A model generated the notes under the pieces. That model did no database searches and was not told where the DNA came from. It saw only the letters and a list, made by a program, of their open reading frames with translations. DNA of 64,000 bases from Aliarcobacter sp. GTDB lineage: Bacteria; Campylobacterota; Campylobacteria; Campylobacterales; Arcobacteraceae. Every line of letters starts with the position of its first letter. Position 1 is the first letter of the stretch. This document shows positions 51,315 through 60,940 of this stretch, piece after piece. The DNA is taken from the NCBI GenBank assembly GCA_028703945.1, contig JAQVLW010000004.1, positions 1 through 64,000 of the forward strand, in the 5' to 3' direction. The translations under genes were made by a program, and so were the position numbers.

Positions 51315-51572
51315 TTGCTATATTTAAATTTTTATCTCACTATTGGATATGGATTTCATGCTTTAATTTCAAGTGGTACAACATCAAAAATGCTTGAAAA
51401 TGAAACTCATGCTCTTCCTGTTATATGGTTCTATGTTAATGAGTTGATGAAGGAACAAGAGGTTGTAGATTTAGACTATCAAGCTATGAATATGCAAAGA
51501 AATCATCCAGACAAACAAGTACAAAGTAGAGGTGATTTTTTAACTGAGGTTTTTGCCTCAGTTTTAAATTAA
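51315..51572 (+). other. Short uncharacterised ORF, possible C-terminal gene remnant
   Basis: 85 codons from a TTG, no obvious SD, ends against the convergent ABC transporter gene. Confidence 0.35.
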
Positions 51573-53336
51573 CTGTTTTTTTATAAACTCTAAATAGTGT
51601 CCCTCTTTTTCTTCCAACTCTTTGTGATTTCCACTTTGTACGACTTTTCCTTCATCTATTACATAAATGATATCAGCATTTTTTACTGTACTTAATCTAT
51701 GGGCTATTGTGATTACTGTTTTATCTTTTAAAAATTCTTCTAAATCACTAAACAATTTTACTTCAGTGTGAACATCTAAAGCTGATGTTGATTCATCAAA
51801 TATTACAATAGCTGGATTTGCAATAATCATTCTGGCTATTGATAATCTTTGTCTTTGACCACCACTTAATCTAATTCCATGTTTTCCAACAATTGTTTCA
51901 AGACCATTTGTCATATTTTCGACAGTTTGTAAAAGTTGTGCAATTTTTAGTGCTTTAAAAATTTCTTCATCACTTATATTTTCATTTCCCATGGTAATAT
52001 TAAATCTCAAAGTATTATTAAATAAAATAGGCATTTGTAAAACTAAAAAAATATTTTCTCTAAGACTTTGTTTATTTAGTTTATCAATACTAATATCATT
52101 ATAAAAAATATCTCCAGAGTTTTTAGCATAAAAACCAGAAATAATATTTGCAATAGTAGTTTTTCCACTACCACTAGCACCTATAATTGCTACTTTTTCA
52201 CCTGATTTTATATCAAAAGATATATTTTTTAATACTTCTTTGTCTTCATTGTAATTAAAACACAAATTTTTTATATGAATATCTACTTTTTTAGAGTTGG
52301 AATCTAGTGTTAAAGTTCCATTTTTTTCTTTCTTTAATTCTAATATTTTATTTATACGAGTCATCGCCGTATTTGCACTGGCATATGCGTATTGAATGGT
52401 TAAAATATCTTGAACAGGTGTTAAAATAAACCAAATATATCCAAACATAGCAAACATTAATCCTATTGATAAATCACTATAAGCTACAAGTAAAAGTCCT
52501 CCTGCTCTGAAAATTTCAAAGGCCATTAGAAAAATTGTAAATGAAAATCTTTCATAAGCTACACTTTTATAGTTAAATTCATTTGAAGTTTGTTGAATAT
52601 TTTTTGCTTTATTTATTGAGTCTTTAAAAAAGAAGTTTTCTTTATTACTAGCTTTTATTTGTCCAAATAAATCTAAAGTTTCATTTATATTATTTTGAAA
52701 TTCTTCTATCGCTTTATTTTCTTCTTTTTTTAAAATACCAGTTTTTTTGGAAATTTCTTTTGAAAGAATCATAATAATTGGCTGAATAAATAAAATCATA
52801 AGCCCTAAAATTGGATTTATTGTGATAATTACAATGGCAACAGCAACTAAAGTTAAAATTGAAGCTATAAATTTACTAGCAACCGTAACTATAAAATTAT
52901 CTAAAGTATTAACATCTGTTACCAAATTTGCGCCAATTGAACCTGAACCCAAACTTTCATATTCATTCATATTTACAAGTTCAAGATGATTTAAAAGTTT
53001 TTCTCGTATTTTAAAAGTTACATATTTTGATATTTTTGTAAATATTTTAGTGATTAATACACTAATCAAAAAATAAATTATACGAAGAAATAAAACAATA
53101 AAAGTTACAATTGCAATATAATAAAAAGCAGTGGTAGTTCCAAAAAGTTCATTAATATTATTTACAAAAAAATCAGGTTTTTTTAATAAAACTTCATCAA
53201 CTAAAAGTGGTAAAAGTAACGGAATTGGAACACTTATTATTATTGCAAGTATTGTAATAATTTGCCCAATAATAAGAGATTTTTTATTATCTAGAAGTAG
53301 TTTAAATATATATTTTAGAGATATTTTATTATTCAT
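51564..53336 (-). CDS. ABC transporter, fused permease/ATP-binding (half-transporter)
   Basis: Six TM segments, GASGSGKTTIANIISGFY, LSGGQRQRLSIARMI, DESTSALD. Confidence 0.95.
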   Translation of the reverse strand: MNNKISLKYIFKLLLDNKKSLIIGQIITILAIIISVPIPLLLPLLVDEVLLKKPDFFVNNINELFGTTTAFYYIAIVTFIVLFLRIIYFLISVLITKIFTKISKYVTFKIREKLLNHLELVNMNEYESLGSGSIGANLVTDVNTLDNFIVTVASKFIASILTLVAVAIVIITINPILGLMILFIQPIIMILSKEISKKTGILKKEENKAIEEFQNNINETLDLFGQIKASNKENFFFKDSINKAKNIQQTSNEFNYKSVAYERFSFTIFLMAFEIFRAGGLLLVAYSDLSIGLMFAMFGYIWFILTPVQDILTIQYAYASANTAMTRINKILELKKEKNGTLTLDSNSKKVDIHIKNLCFNYNEDKEVLKNISFDIKSGEKVAIIGASGSGKTTIANIISGFYAKNSGDIFYNDISIDKLNKQSLRENIFLVLQMPILFNNTLRFNITMGNENISDEEIFKALKIAQLLQTVENMTNGLETIVGKHGIRLSGGQRQRLSIARMIIANPAIVIFDESTSALDVHTEVKLFSDLEEFLKDKTVITIAHRLSTVKNADIIYVIDEGKVVQSGNHKELEEKEGHYLEFIKKQLI

Positions 53337-53988
53337 TATTAGTTTGAATATCTATTCTATATCCTGTCCCTGACACATTCTTAATAAGCTCTTTATATAC
53401 TTTTTTTCTTAATTCTTTAACTAAAGATCTTAATGAATCTTGTGTCATTTCACCATTCCATATTTTTTGATTTATTTCTTCATAATTTAAAGAACAATTA
53501 TGATTTTTAATTAAAAAGTCAAAAAATAGAATCTCTTTTTTAGTTAATAAAACAATAGAATTATTTTTAAATAAAGATTTATTGTATTTATCATAAATGA
53601 AATCATTTCCTAAGTTTAAAATATTGGATTTATTTGAATCAAGAGTTTTTACACAATCTTTTAAAATATCAATAAATACATTCATACAATCTAAATTTTG
53701 GATAAATTTGACATATTGAAGTTCTAAACCTTCCAATAAATGTGTATGATTTAATTCATCTAAAATAGCAATAATTTGTATTTGATTATTTAAAACTCTA
53801 ATTTTTTTCAAAAGTTCAGAATTATATTTTGTAATTACAAAATGAATTTCATTCGTATTTATTAGTTCTATTAATTCATCATGATGTTCATATTCAAATA
53901 AATTATTTGTAAAAGAAGAAACATGATTACTGAACTCATCATTAAGATTTTTTTTGTAACAAATGTTTAAAGATTTTAAGGCTTTCAT
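53329..53988 (-). CDS. OmpR-type winged-helix regulator with degenerate receiver-like domain
   Basis: C-terminal TKKEILFFDFLIKNHNCSLNYEEINQKIW...DSLRSLVKELRKK..IKNVSGTGYRI; N-terminal half lacks a clear phospho-acceptor Asp. Confidence 0.75.
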   Translation of the reverse strand: MKALKSLNICYKKNLNDEFSNHVSSFTNNLFEYEHHDELIELINTNEIHFVITKYNSELLKKIRVLNNQIQIIAILDELNHTHLLEGLELQYVKFIQNLDCMNVFIDILKDCVKTLDSNKSNILNLGNDFIYDKYNKSLFKNNSIVLLTKKEILFFDFLIKNHNCSLNYEEINQKIWNGEMTQDSLRSLVKELRKKVYKELIKNVSGTGYRIDIQTNNE

Positions 53989-54068
53989 GTAAATTCCTAG
54001 AAGCAAAATTTATTATTTATTACTTTATGATAACATTATTTTAACAACTACGTACTCTTTTTATTAAT

Positions 54069-54100
54069 AGATTCTAAATTTTTTTTTATTTGTAGAATCT
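54069..54100. promoter_or_regulatory. Inverted repeat AGATTCTA-N16-TAGAATCT between divergent regulators
   Basis: Perfect 8-bp arms between the genes at 53988(-) and 54172(+). Confidence 0.55.
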
Positions 54101-54171
54101 TAAAAGTACACTATCTACAATTATTATACATTTAATATGCTACAATCAAAATAAAAAATAGAGTTTAAAAA

Positions 54172-54402
54172 ATGAAAAAAATCGCAATTATATTTCTTTT
54201 ATTGTTCACTTTTCTTTTTGCAAAACATGAAGATTACTCAGAAATGAGTACTCAAGAACTAATAGCAATTATTGGTTATGTAAAAGATGAAAATAAAGCT
54301 CAATTTATTAAAGAGTTGAATTTACGAATTCCAACAATGACACAAGATGAAAAAGTTCAGTTTGAACAAAATATCAAAGAGTTGAAACAAAATGAAAACT
54401 AA
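54172..54402 (+). CDS. Small exported protein, DUF1104-like
   Basis: Signal peptide; EDYSEMSTQELIAIIGYVKDENKAQFIKELNLRIPTMTQDEKVQFEQNIKEL. Confidence 0.65.
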   Translation: MKKIAIIFLLLFTFLFAKHEDYSEMSTQELIAIIGYVKDENKAQFIKELNLRIPTMTQDEKVQFEQNIKELKQNEN

Positions 54403-55060
54403 AATATTATTATTAGAAGATGATTTGAATTTAAGTGACACGGTTTGTGATTATCTTGAAGAAAAAGGTTTTGAAGTAATTTGTGTTTATGATGGAGAAG
54501 AAGCGCTAAGTTCTATTTATGAGAACTCTTTTGATTTATTATTACTTGATGTAAATGTACCAATTAAAAATGGTTTTCAAGTATTAAAAGAGATTAGAAA
54601 AGATGGAAATAATACACCAGCTATATATATTACTTCTTTAAATTCTGTTGATTCACTTGAACAGGGATATTCTAGTGGTTGTGATGATTATATTAGAAAA
54701 CCATTTGAATTAAAAGAGCTTTTAATTCGTATTCAAACAATATTAAAAAGAGAGTTTTCACAAAAAAGTGAAATTGTTAATATCACGGAAACTATAACTT
54801 TTAATTCAATATCAAGTGAATTAAAAGATGCAGATAAAGAAATTAAATTAAATTTGAAAGAGTTAAAACTTCTAAAATTCTTTTTACAACATCCAAATGA
54901 ACTTTTAGTTCATGATAGAATTTATGATTATGTTTGGGATTATGATGAAGAGTATAGCGATAACTCTTTAAGAACTTATATAAAAAATCTTAGAAAGATT
55001 TTAGGGAAAGATAAAATTGTTAGTCTTAAAAAACTCGGGTATAGATTTAACCAAAAGTGA
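54392..55060 (+). CDS. OmpR-family response regulator
   Basis: REC (LLLEDDLNLSD, LLLLDVNVP, YIRKPF) plus winged helix (DNSLRTYIKNLRKILG). Confidence 0.94.
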   Translation: MKTKILLLEDDLNLSDTVCDYLEEKGFEVICVYDGEEALSSIYENSFDLLLLDVNVPIKNGFQVLKEIRKDGNNTPAIYITSLNSVDSLEQGYSSGCDDYIRKPFELKELLIRIQTILKREFSQKSEIVNITETITFNSISSELKDADKEIKLNLKELKLLKFFLQHPNELLVHDRIYDYVWDYDEEYSDNSLRTYIKNLRKILGKDKIVSLKKLGYRFNQK

Positions 55061-56204
55061 AACTAGAACACTTTTAGGTTTTAGTTTTTTATACTCTTTT
55101 CTTGTTTTAGTAATCTTAAGTGTTGTGTCTTATTTATATTATCAATTTCAAAAAGATTTAATGCTTCAAGAAAAAAGACAAGTATTACAAAACTATTCAA
55201 ATGACTTGATATTTAGGTTAAAAGACTTACATGTTAATATAGATAAAAATAATATTTATCCAAGAGATGAAAGATTTAATTCTGCTATTTTTGATAGTAA
55301 TAAAAAAAAGATTTTTTCTACACTAAAATCTAATGATGTAAGTTTAGATGATATTATTTATTTAAGTCATAACCAAATACATTTTATAAAAGAACCTGAA
55401 TCTTACTATTTAGGAAGTAAATATATAATAGTCGAAGTTCTTGATGATGGAATTTGGTTTGAAGTAATTAGATATAAAATAGGAATATCTTTTTTATTAG
55501 CATTTACTTTTATGATGGTTTTGGGTTATTTTATACTTAAACAAGTTTTAAAACCAATGCGAGATGCACTTCATTTACTTGATAGATTTATAAAAGATAC
55601 AACCCATGAATTAAATACTCCTGTAACTGCAATTATTACAAATATTGAAATGATTGATAAAAGTAGTTTGGATGCAAGGTTATTGAAAAAAATAAATAGA
55701 ATAGAAATAGGTGCAAAAACTATTTCAAATATTTATGAAGATTTAACATTTGTTACACTGAATAATCAAATTATTTCAAATAATGAAGATATAAATCTTT
55801 CAAATTTATTAAAACAAAGAGTAGATTATTTTAACAGTTTAGCAACCATAAAAAGAGTAAATTTTCATTTAAATATAAAAGATGATGTTTTTATTGTTTG
55901 TGACATAAAAAAGATAACTAAATTAATTGATAATATTTTATCCAATGCCATAAAATATAATAAAATTGCTGGATTTATAAAAGTGAAATTAAACTACAAT
56001 ATTTTAAGTATTGAAGATAGTGGAAAAGGAATTGAAAAAGAGAATCTAAAAAACCTTTTTGAAAGATATTCAAGATTTGATAAAAGTGTTGGTGGATTTG
56101 GAATTGGTTTAAATATAGTCTCTTTAATCGCAAAAGAGTACAATTTAAAGATTGATATTAAATCTCAAATTAATGTGGGAACAACAGTGGAAATAACATG
56201 GTAA
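55017..56204 (+). CDS. Sensor histidine kinase
   Basis: Two TM, DTTHELNTPVTAI H-box, NILSNAIKYNK, IEDSGKGIEKENL, GGFGIGLNIV; start uncertain (TTG). Confidence 0.93.
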   Translation: MLVLKNSGIDLTKSETRTLLGFSFLYSFLVLVILSVVSYLYYQFQKDLMLQEKRQVLQNYSNDLIFRLKDLHVNIDKNNIYPRDERFNSAIFDSNKKKIFSTLKSNDVSLDDIIYLSHNQIHFIKEPESYYLGSKYIIVEVLDDGIWFEVIRYKIGISFLLAFTFMMVLGYFILKQVLKPMRDALHLLDRFIKDTTHELNTPVTAIITNIEMIDKSSLDARLLKKINRIEIGAKTISNIYEDLTFVTLNNQIISNNEDINLSNLLKQRVDYFNSLATIKRVNFHLNIKDDVFIVCDIKKITKLIDNILSNAIKYNKIAGFIKVKLNYNILSIEDSGKGIEKENLKNLFERYSRFDKSVGGFGIGLNIVSLIAKEYNLKIDIKSQINVGTTVEITW

Positions 56205-56545
56205 AAATTGTATTTATATTTTTTATAACAACGCTAATATCTTTAAATGCAGCAAAAATTGATGATACTATTTATGATACAAATTGTGTACGATGTCACT
56301 CAAAGTTACCAGTTGCAATAGATAAATATTTTTATAGATATTTATTGAAATATAGTAGTGAAAAAGCTGTAAAAGAAGCAATGTTCGATTATATGAAAAA
56401 TCCATCAGTAGAAAAAACTATTATGTCAGAATCTTTTATTACGAGATTTGGTATAAAAAAGAAAACAAATTTAAGTGATGATAAATTAATGGAAGCATTG
56501 GATATTTACTGGAATGAATATAAGGTTTTTGGTAAACTAAAATAA
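56198..56545 (+). CDS. Small exported c-type cytochrome-like protein
   Basis: Signal peptide, single CxxCH (NCVRCHSK). Confidence 0.8.
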   Translation: MVKIVFIFFITTLISLNAAKIDDTIYDTNCVRCHSKLPVAIDKYFYRYLLKYSSEKAVKEAMFDYMKNPSVEKTIMSESFITRFGIKKKTNLSDDKLMEALDIYWNEYKVFGKLK

Positions 56546-56555
56546 CTAAAATATT

Positions 56556-56587
56556 TTCACAATACATTCACAATTGGGATTTATACT
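56556..56587 (+). promoter_or_regulatory. Tandem OmpR-type half-sites plus -10 upstream of the glycine-zipper gene
   Basis: TTCACAAT at 56556 and 56567 (11-bp phase), -10 TATACT at 56582-56587. Confidence 0.6.
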
Positions 56588-56616
56588 TTCATCATAAATA
56601 TAATAGGAGTTATAGA

Positions 56617-57054
56617 ATGAAAAAAATATTATCAATGTTTCTTATTACAAGTTCTTTAGTTTTTGCAGATAATAATTCAATAGGACTTGATACTCTTGTT
56701 GGAGCTACAATTGGTGTGGCAATTGGTAATCAAATTGGAAGAGGAAATGGGAAAGACGTTGCAAGAGTTGCTGGTGGATTAATTGGTGCAGGTATTGCAA
56801 ATAATTCAAGAACGCCATCTTATTCTTCTAATCCTAATTATAATAATTCTTATAGAGATGATTATTACAGAGATGATAATTATGAAAGAACAACAACTTA
56901 TGTAAGAACTGATAGATATTACGATGATGACTATTATTATAGAAGACAACCTGCACAAGTTACTGTCGTTTATCAAAATTACGATAGATTCCCACCGCCT
57001 CCAAGATACTATTATGAAAGACATCACGGTCATCATGGCGGATATAGGAGATAA
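56617..57054 (+). CDS. Exported glycine-zipper protein with Tyr/Asp/Arg/His-rich C-terminus
   Basis: Signal peptide; LVGATIGVAIGNQIGRGNGKDVARVAGGLIGAGIAN; YYRDDNYERTTTYVRTDRYYDDDYYYRRQ...HHGHHGGYRR. Confidence 0.82.
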   Translation: MKKILSMFLITSSLVFADNNSIGLDTLVGATIGVAIGNQIGRGNGKDVARVAGGLIGAGIANNSRTPSYSSNPNYNNSYRDDYYRDDNYERTTTYVRTDRYYDDDYYYRRQPAQVTVVYQNYDRFPPPPRYYYERHHGHHGGYRR

Positions 57055-57058
57055 AATA

Positions 57059-57093
57059 AAAAAAGACTCAAATGTTTCATTTGAGTCTTTTTT
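57059..57093. terminator. Terminator hairpin between glycine-zipper gene and flagellin gene
   Basis: aaaagactcaaatg-ttt-catttgagtctttttt. Confidence 0.9.
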
Positions 57094-57097
57094 ATTT

Positions 57098-57925
57098 CTA
57101 GCTAAGAAGTCTTAATACATTTTGTTGATTTACACTTGTAGATTGAACTTGTCCATAAGCTCCTATTTGAGCTAAAATATTTTGTTTAGAAAAGTTTGAT
57201 GATTCTTTTGCATAATCTGTATCAAATAATGAAGCAGCATTTAAAGTACTTGTTTGTTGTGTAAGAAGGTTTCTACTTGAACTTTCAAGCTGTTTTTGAG
57301 TTGTTCCAAATTCTGTTCTTACTTCATTTAATCCATTTATTGCGTTATCTACACTTTTTAAAAGATCTCTTGCATCACTTGCAGAAAAAGTTGTTGAATT
57401 TTGATTTACAAGAGCTGATAAACCTAATCCTTGTGTATTTGATTGAATACTTGAAGATTCTATTATATCTTCACCTTTTAATCCTGATTGATATTGTTGA
57501 GAATCTGAAGCTGAACTATCAGTAGAGCTTTTTTGAAGTAAAGTTTGACCATTATAGTTTGTACTACTTGCAATTTTATCAAATTGGTTAAGTTGAGCTT
57601 TTATCTCTTTTAAAATAGCATCTCTTCCTTCTTTACTTGTAGTATCAGTTGAAGCTTGAAGAAGTTTTTCTTTTATAGTATCTAAGATTTTTGATTGTTC
57701 GTTTGTTGCACTTGATGCTATTTGGCTTGATGCTATGGCTGAATTTGTATTTTCAATAGCCTGAGAATAACCGTTTGATTGAGCTAACAAACTATTCGCT
57801 ATTGATAAACTTGAAGCGTTATCACTTGATTGGTTTAATTCAATTCCTGTTGCAATTCTAGCTAAAGACTGATTGGCACTTGCATAAACATTTTGGTTTA
57901 TTGTAGAGTTTGAATTTATTTGCAT
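57098..57925 (-). CDS. Short flagellin-family protein
   Basis: Flagellin N (ARIATGIELNQSSDNASSLSIANSLLAQSNG) and C-terminal D0 helix (NILAQIGAYGQVQSTSVNQQNVLRLLS). Confidence 0.88.
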   Translation of the reverse strand: MQINSNSTINQNVYASANQSLARIATGIELNQSSDNASSLSIANSLLAQSNGYSQAIENTNSAIASSQIASSATNEQSKILDTIKEKLLQASTDTTSKEGRDAILKEIKAQLNQFDKIASSTNYNGQTLLQKSSTDSSASDSQQYQSGLKGEDIIESSSIQSNTQGLGLSALVNQNSTTFSASDARDLLKSVDNAINGLNEVRTEFGTTQKQLESSSRNLLTQQTSTLNAASLFDTDYAKESSNFSKQNILAQIGAYGQVQSTSVNQQNVLRLLS

Positions 57926-58051
57926 AATATACTCCTTTTATCATTTAATAAATTTTATTCCTTTAAAGATTAAATTATTATTAAGTTTTGATATAATAAG
58001 AACTAAGTTAGAAAAATTATTTTTATAAAAATAATTAAAAAAGAGAAAATA

Positions 58052-58567
58052 GTGATAATAATTGATTTTGAAACAAATAGCAGTAATATTGGTGATGTAA
58101 TAGAAGTAGCAGCGGTTAGAATTGACAAAGATTTTAAGATTTTGGATAAATTCCATAGATATTATTTATCTAGGTATCCTGTTAATTATTTTTCATTTGC
58201 AGTTCATAGATTAACACCTGAATTAATACTTGATTACAGAAAAGATAAATCATATTGTTCTTATTTTACAGAAGATGAAGATTTTTTAGAATTTTGTTCT
58301 TTTTCTGATACTTTAATTGCCCATAATATTTCTTTTGAATTAAGACATATTGATAATAAAGTAAAATTCAAAAAACATATTTGCACAATGGCTGAAAATA
58401 AAGAAATTGTAAAAGCTTATGGAAAAAGTGGAAGATTAAAAAATCCAAAACTAGATGAAACTTGTTTATATTATGGAATTGAATTTGATGGAGATAAATA
58501 TCATAGTGCAACTTATGATGTAACAAAAACCTATGAAATTTTAAAAAGAATGAATATAAAACTATAA
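58052..58567 (+). CDS. DnaQ-like 3'-5' exonuclease family protein
   Basis: IIDFETNSSNIGDVIEVAAVRID, LIAHNISFELR, YHSATYDVTKTYEIL. Confidence 0.82.
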   Translation: MIIIDFETNSSNIGDVIEVAAVRIDKDFKILDKFHRYYLSRYPVNYFSFAVHRLTPELILDYRKDKSYCSYFTEDEDFLEFCSFSDTLIAHNISFELRHIDNKVKFKKHICTMAENKEIVKAYGKSGRLKNPKLDETCLYYGIEFDGDKYHSATYDVTKTYEILKRMNIKL

Positions 58568-58631
58568 ACAGTAAATATTTACCTACAAGAAGACTTTTTA
58601 TTGTTATAAAATAAAATAAAAAGGATTTCTT

Positions 58632-59588
58632 ATGAAATTAGGAGTATCAGCTTGTTTAATTGGTACACAATGCCGTTATGATGGTATTGGAGCAAATGAT
58701 AAGTTTGTTATTGATGTTCTACAAAAATATTTCCAAACAGTTCCTTATTGTCCTGAAACTATAATTTGGGGAAGTCCAAGGGAAGCTATTCGACAAACTT
58801 TAAGCGAAACTGGTGAACTTAAAATTGTAACTTCTACAAAAAATCCAAAAGATGTGACAACTGAACTTGAAAATGTTTCAATAGAGTGTGCAGATAAAAT
58901 TCAAAATGATGATTTATGTGGTTTTATTTTAAAATCAGCATCACCTACTTGTGGGCTTGAAAGGGTAAAAGTTTATAAGCCTTTTAATGCACCTAGCGTT
59001 AAAAATGGAATTGGAGTTTTTGCACAACAAATCAAAGAAAAATATCCATATTTACCAGTTGAAGAAGAGGGCAGATTAATCGACCCTTGGCTTAGGGAAA
59101 ACTTTTTGATGCAAATTTTTGCATATCAAGATTTACATAATTTTCTAAAATCAACTCCTACTTTTAATGACTTAGTGATTTTTCACACTTCTTACAAATA
59201 TCTTATTTATTCAAAAGCTCAAAAATCATATACAACACTTGGAAGAATCGTTGCAAACAAAGATAAAAAACAGTTAGATGAAATTTTACTTGAATATAAA
59301 GAAGAGTTTTTAAAAGCAATAAGTCTAAAAGGAAATGTAAATAAAACTTACAATGTTTTACTTCACATGTTTGGATATTTTAAAAAACTAATAACAAAAG
59401 AGGAAAAAGAAGATATTTTACAAGCACTTCAAGAGTTTAAAGACAAAATTATTCCTTTAATTGCCGTTATGAAAATTATAAACTTATATGTAAAAAGATT
59501 TGATGTTCAGTATTTAAAAGTGCAAAAGTTTTTAAATCCATATCCAAAAGAGTTAGCTTTAAGAAGCGATATTAAGGCATACAAATAA
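58632..59588 (+). CDS. DUF523 plus DUF1722 (YbgA-like) protein
   Basis: SACLIGTQCRYDG, YCPETIIWGSPRE, SPTCGLERVKVY, C-terminal YbgA-like helical domain. Confidence 0.88.
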   Translation: MKLGVSACLIGTQCRYDGIGANDKFVIDVLQKYFQTVPYCPETIIWGSPREAIRQTLSETGELKIVTSTKNPKDVTTELENVSIECADKIQNDDLCGFILKSASPTCGLERVKVYKPFNAPSVKNGIGVFAQQIKEKYPYLPVEEEGRLIDPWLRENFLMQIFAYQDLHNFLKSTPTFNDLVIFHTSYKYLIYSKAQKSYTTLGRIVANKDKKQLDEILLEYKEEFLKAISLKGNVNKTYNVLLHMFGYFKKLITKEEKEDILQALQEFKDKIIPLIAVMKIINLYVKRFDVQYLKVQKFLNPYPKELALRSDIKAYK

Positions 59589-60940
59589 TGAAACAAATTT
59601 TGTGGTTTAGACGAGACTTAAGAATAAACGATAGTGCAATTTTAGCTTATGCAAAAGATGAAGTATTGCCTATATTTATTTTTGATAAAAATATTTTAGA
59701 CAAACTTGATAAAGATGATAAAAGAGTAACTTTTATATATGAATCTGTTTTAAAATTAAAAGAAAATCTAAAAAAATTAGGTCTAAATTTAGCCATATTT
59801 TATTCAACTCCAAAAGAGGTTTTTCAAACTCTTAAAACTCAAGGCTTTGATAGCATTTTATGTTCAGTTGATTTTGATAATTATGCTAAAAAAAGAGATG
59901 AAGAGATAACTAAAATCATCCCAATACAAACTTTTACAGATTCTTTTATTACTCATCCAAATGATTGTCTAAAAGCTGATAAAACACCCTATAAAGTCTT
60001 TACTCCATACTATAATAACCTAAAATTTATTTGGGATTCTTATAAACTCGAAGAGTTTAAAACAAATAAAAATCTAAAATTAATCCCTTTTGATTTTGAG
60101 TTTATTCCAACACTTGAAAACATGGGTTTTATAAAACAAACTTTGCCACAGTTTTTACAAAAAAGTGCAGATGAACTACTCCTAGATTTTGGTCAAAAAA
60201 TAGATAATTACAAAATTGATAGGGATTTTTTTGATAAAAATGCAACTTCAAATCTAGCTGTTCATTTAAGATTTGGTTTAATTTCTCCAAGGCAAGCTTT
60301 TAATAAAATAAAAGAGCTAAAAGCCAGAACTGAAAACAAAGAGTTTTTTATTAGAGAGCTTTTTTGGCGAGAGTTTTATAACTATATTTTGTTTCATTTT
60401 CCAAAAAGTGAAACATCAAATCTAAATGAAATAAAAGTAAACTGGAATGAAGATGAAACAGTTTTTCAAAAATGGTGTGATGGAAACACAGGCGTTCCAA
60501 TAATCGATGCTGCTATGAGATATTTCAACCAAACTGGAACTATGCACAACCGTTTAAGAATGATAGTTTCTTCATATCTAACAAAAAATTTATTAGTTAA
60601 TTGGAAAAAAGGGGAACAATATTTTGCTTCTAAACTTCTTGATTATGAGGCAAGTTCAAATATAGGTTCTTGGCAATGGGCAGCAAGTACAGGAGCTGAT
60701 TCAGTTCCATATTTTAGGATATTTAATCCATATTTACAATCGGCAAAATTCGATAAAGAGGCTATTTTTATAAAATCAGTAATTCCTGAATTAAAAGATA
60801 TAAATACAAAACTCATTCATAGTGAAAATGGTGTTCAATCAAATATATTTTTGGATTATCCAAAACAAATAGTTTCAATAGAATTTTCAAGAAAAAGAGC
60901 AATTGAAGAGTTCAAAAGAGCGAACAATGAAAAATCTTGA
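59588..60940 (+). CDS. phrB: Deoxyribodipyrimidine photolyase
   Basis: LWFRRDLRINDSAIL, FFIRELFWREFYNYIL, WCDGNTGVPIIDAAMRYFNQTGTMHNRLRMIVSSYL, GSWQWAASTGAD. Confidence 0.97.
   Translation: MKQILWFRRDLRINDSAILAYAKDEVLPIFIFDKNILDKLDKDDKRVTFIYESVLKLKENLKKLGLNLAIFYSTPKEVFQTLKTQGFDSILCSVDFDNYAKKRDEEITKIIPIQTFTDSFITHPNDCLKADKTPYKVFTPYYNNLKFIWDSYKLEEFKTNKNLKLIPFDFEFIPTLENMGFIKQTLPQFLQKSADELLLDFGQKIDNYKIDRDFFDKNATSNLAVHLRFGLISPRQAFNKIKELKARTENKEFFIRELFWREFYNYILFHFPKSETSNLNEIKVNWNEDETVFQKWCDGNTGVPIIDAAMRYFNQTGTMHNRLRMIVSSYLTKNLLVNWKKGEQYFASKLLDYEASSNIGSWQWAASTGADSVPYFRIFNPYLQSAKFDKEAIFIKSVIPELKDINTKLIHSENGVQSNIFLDYPKQIVSIEFSRKRAIEEFKRANNEKS

Noticed and set aside
56806-57036. Ile/Ser-rich antisense ORF and the +2 ORF 56924-57115
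   Set aside because: Artefacts of the low-complexity Tyr/Asp codons of the glycine-zipper protein.
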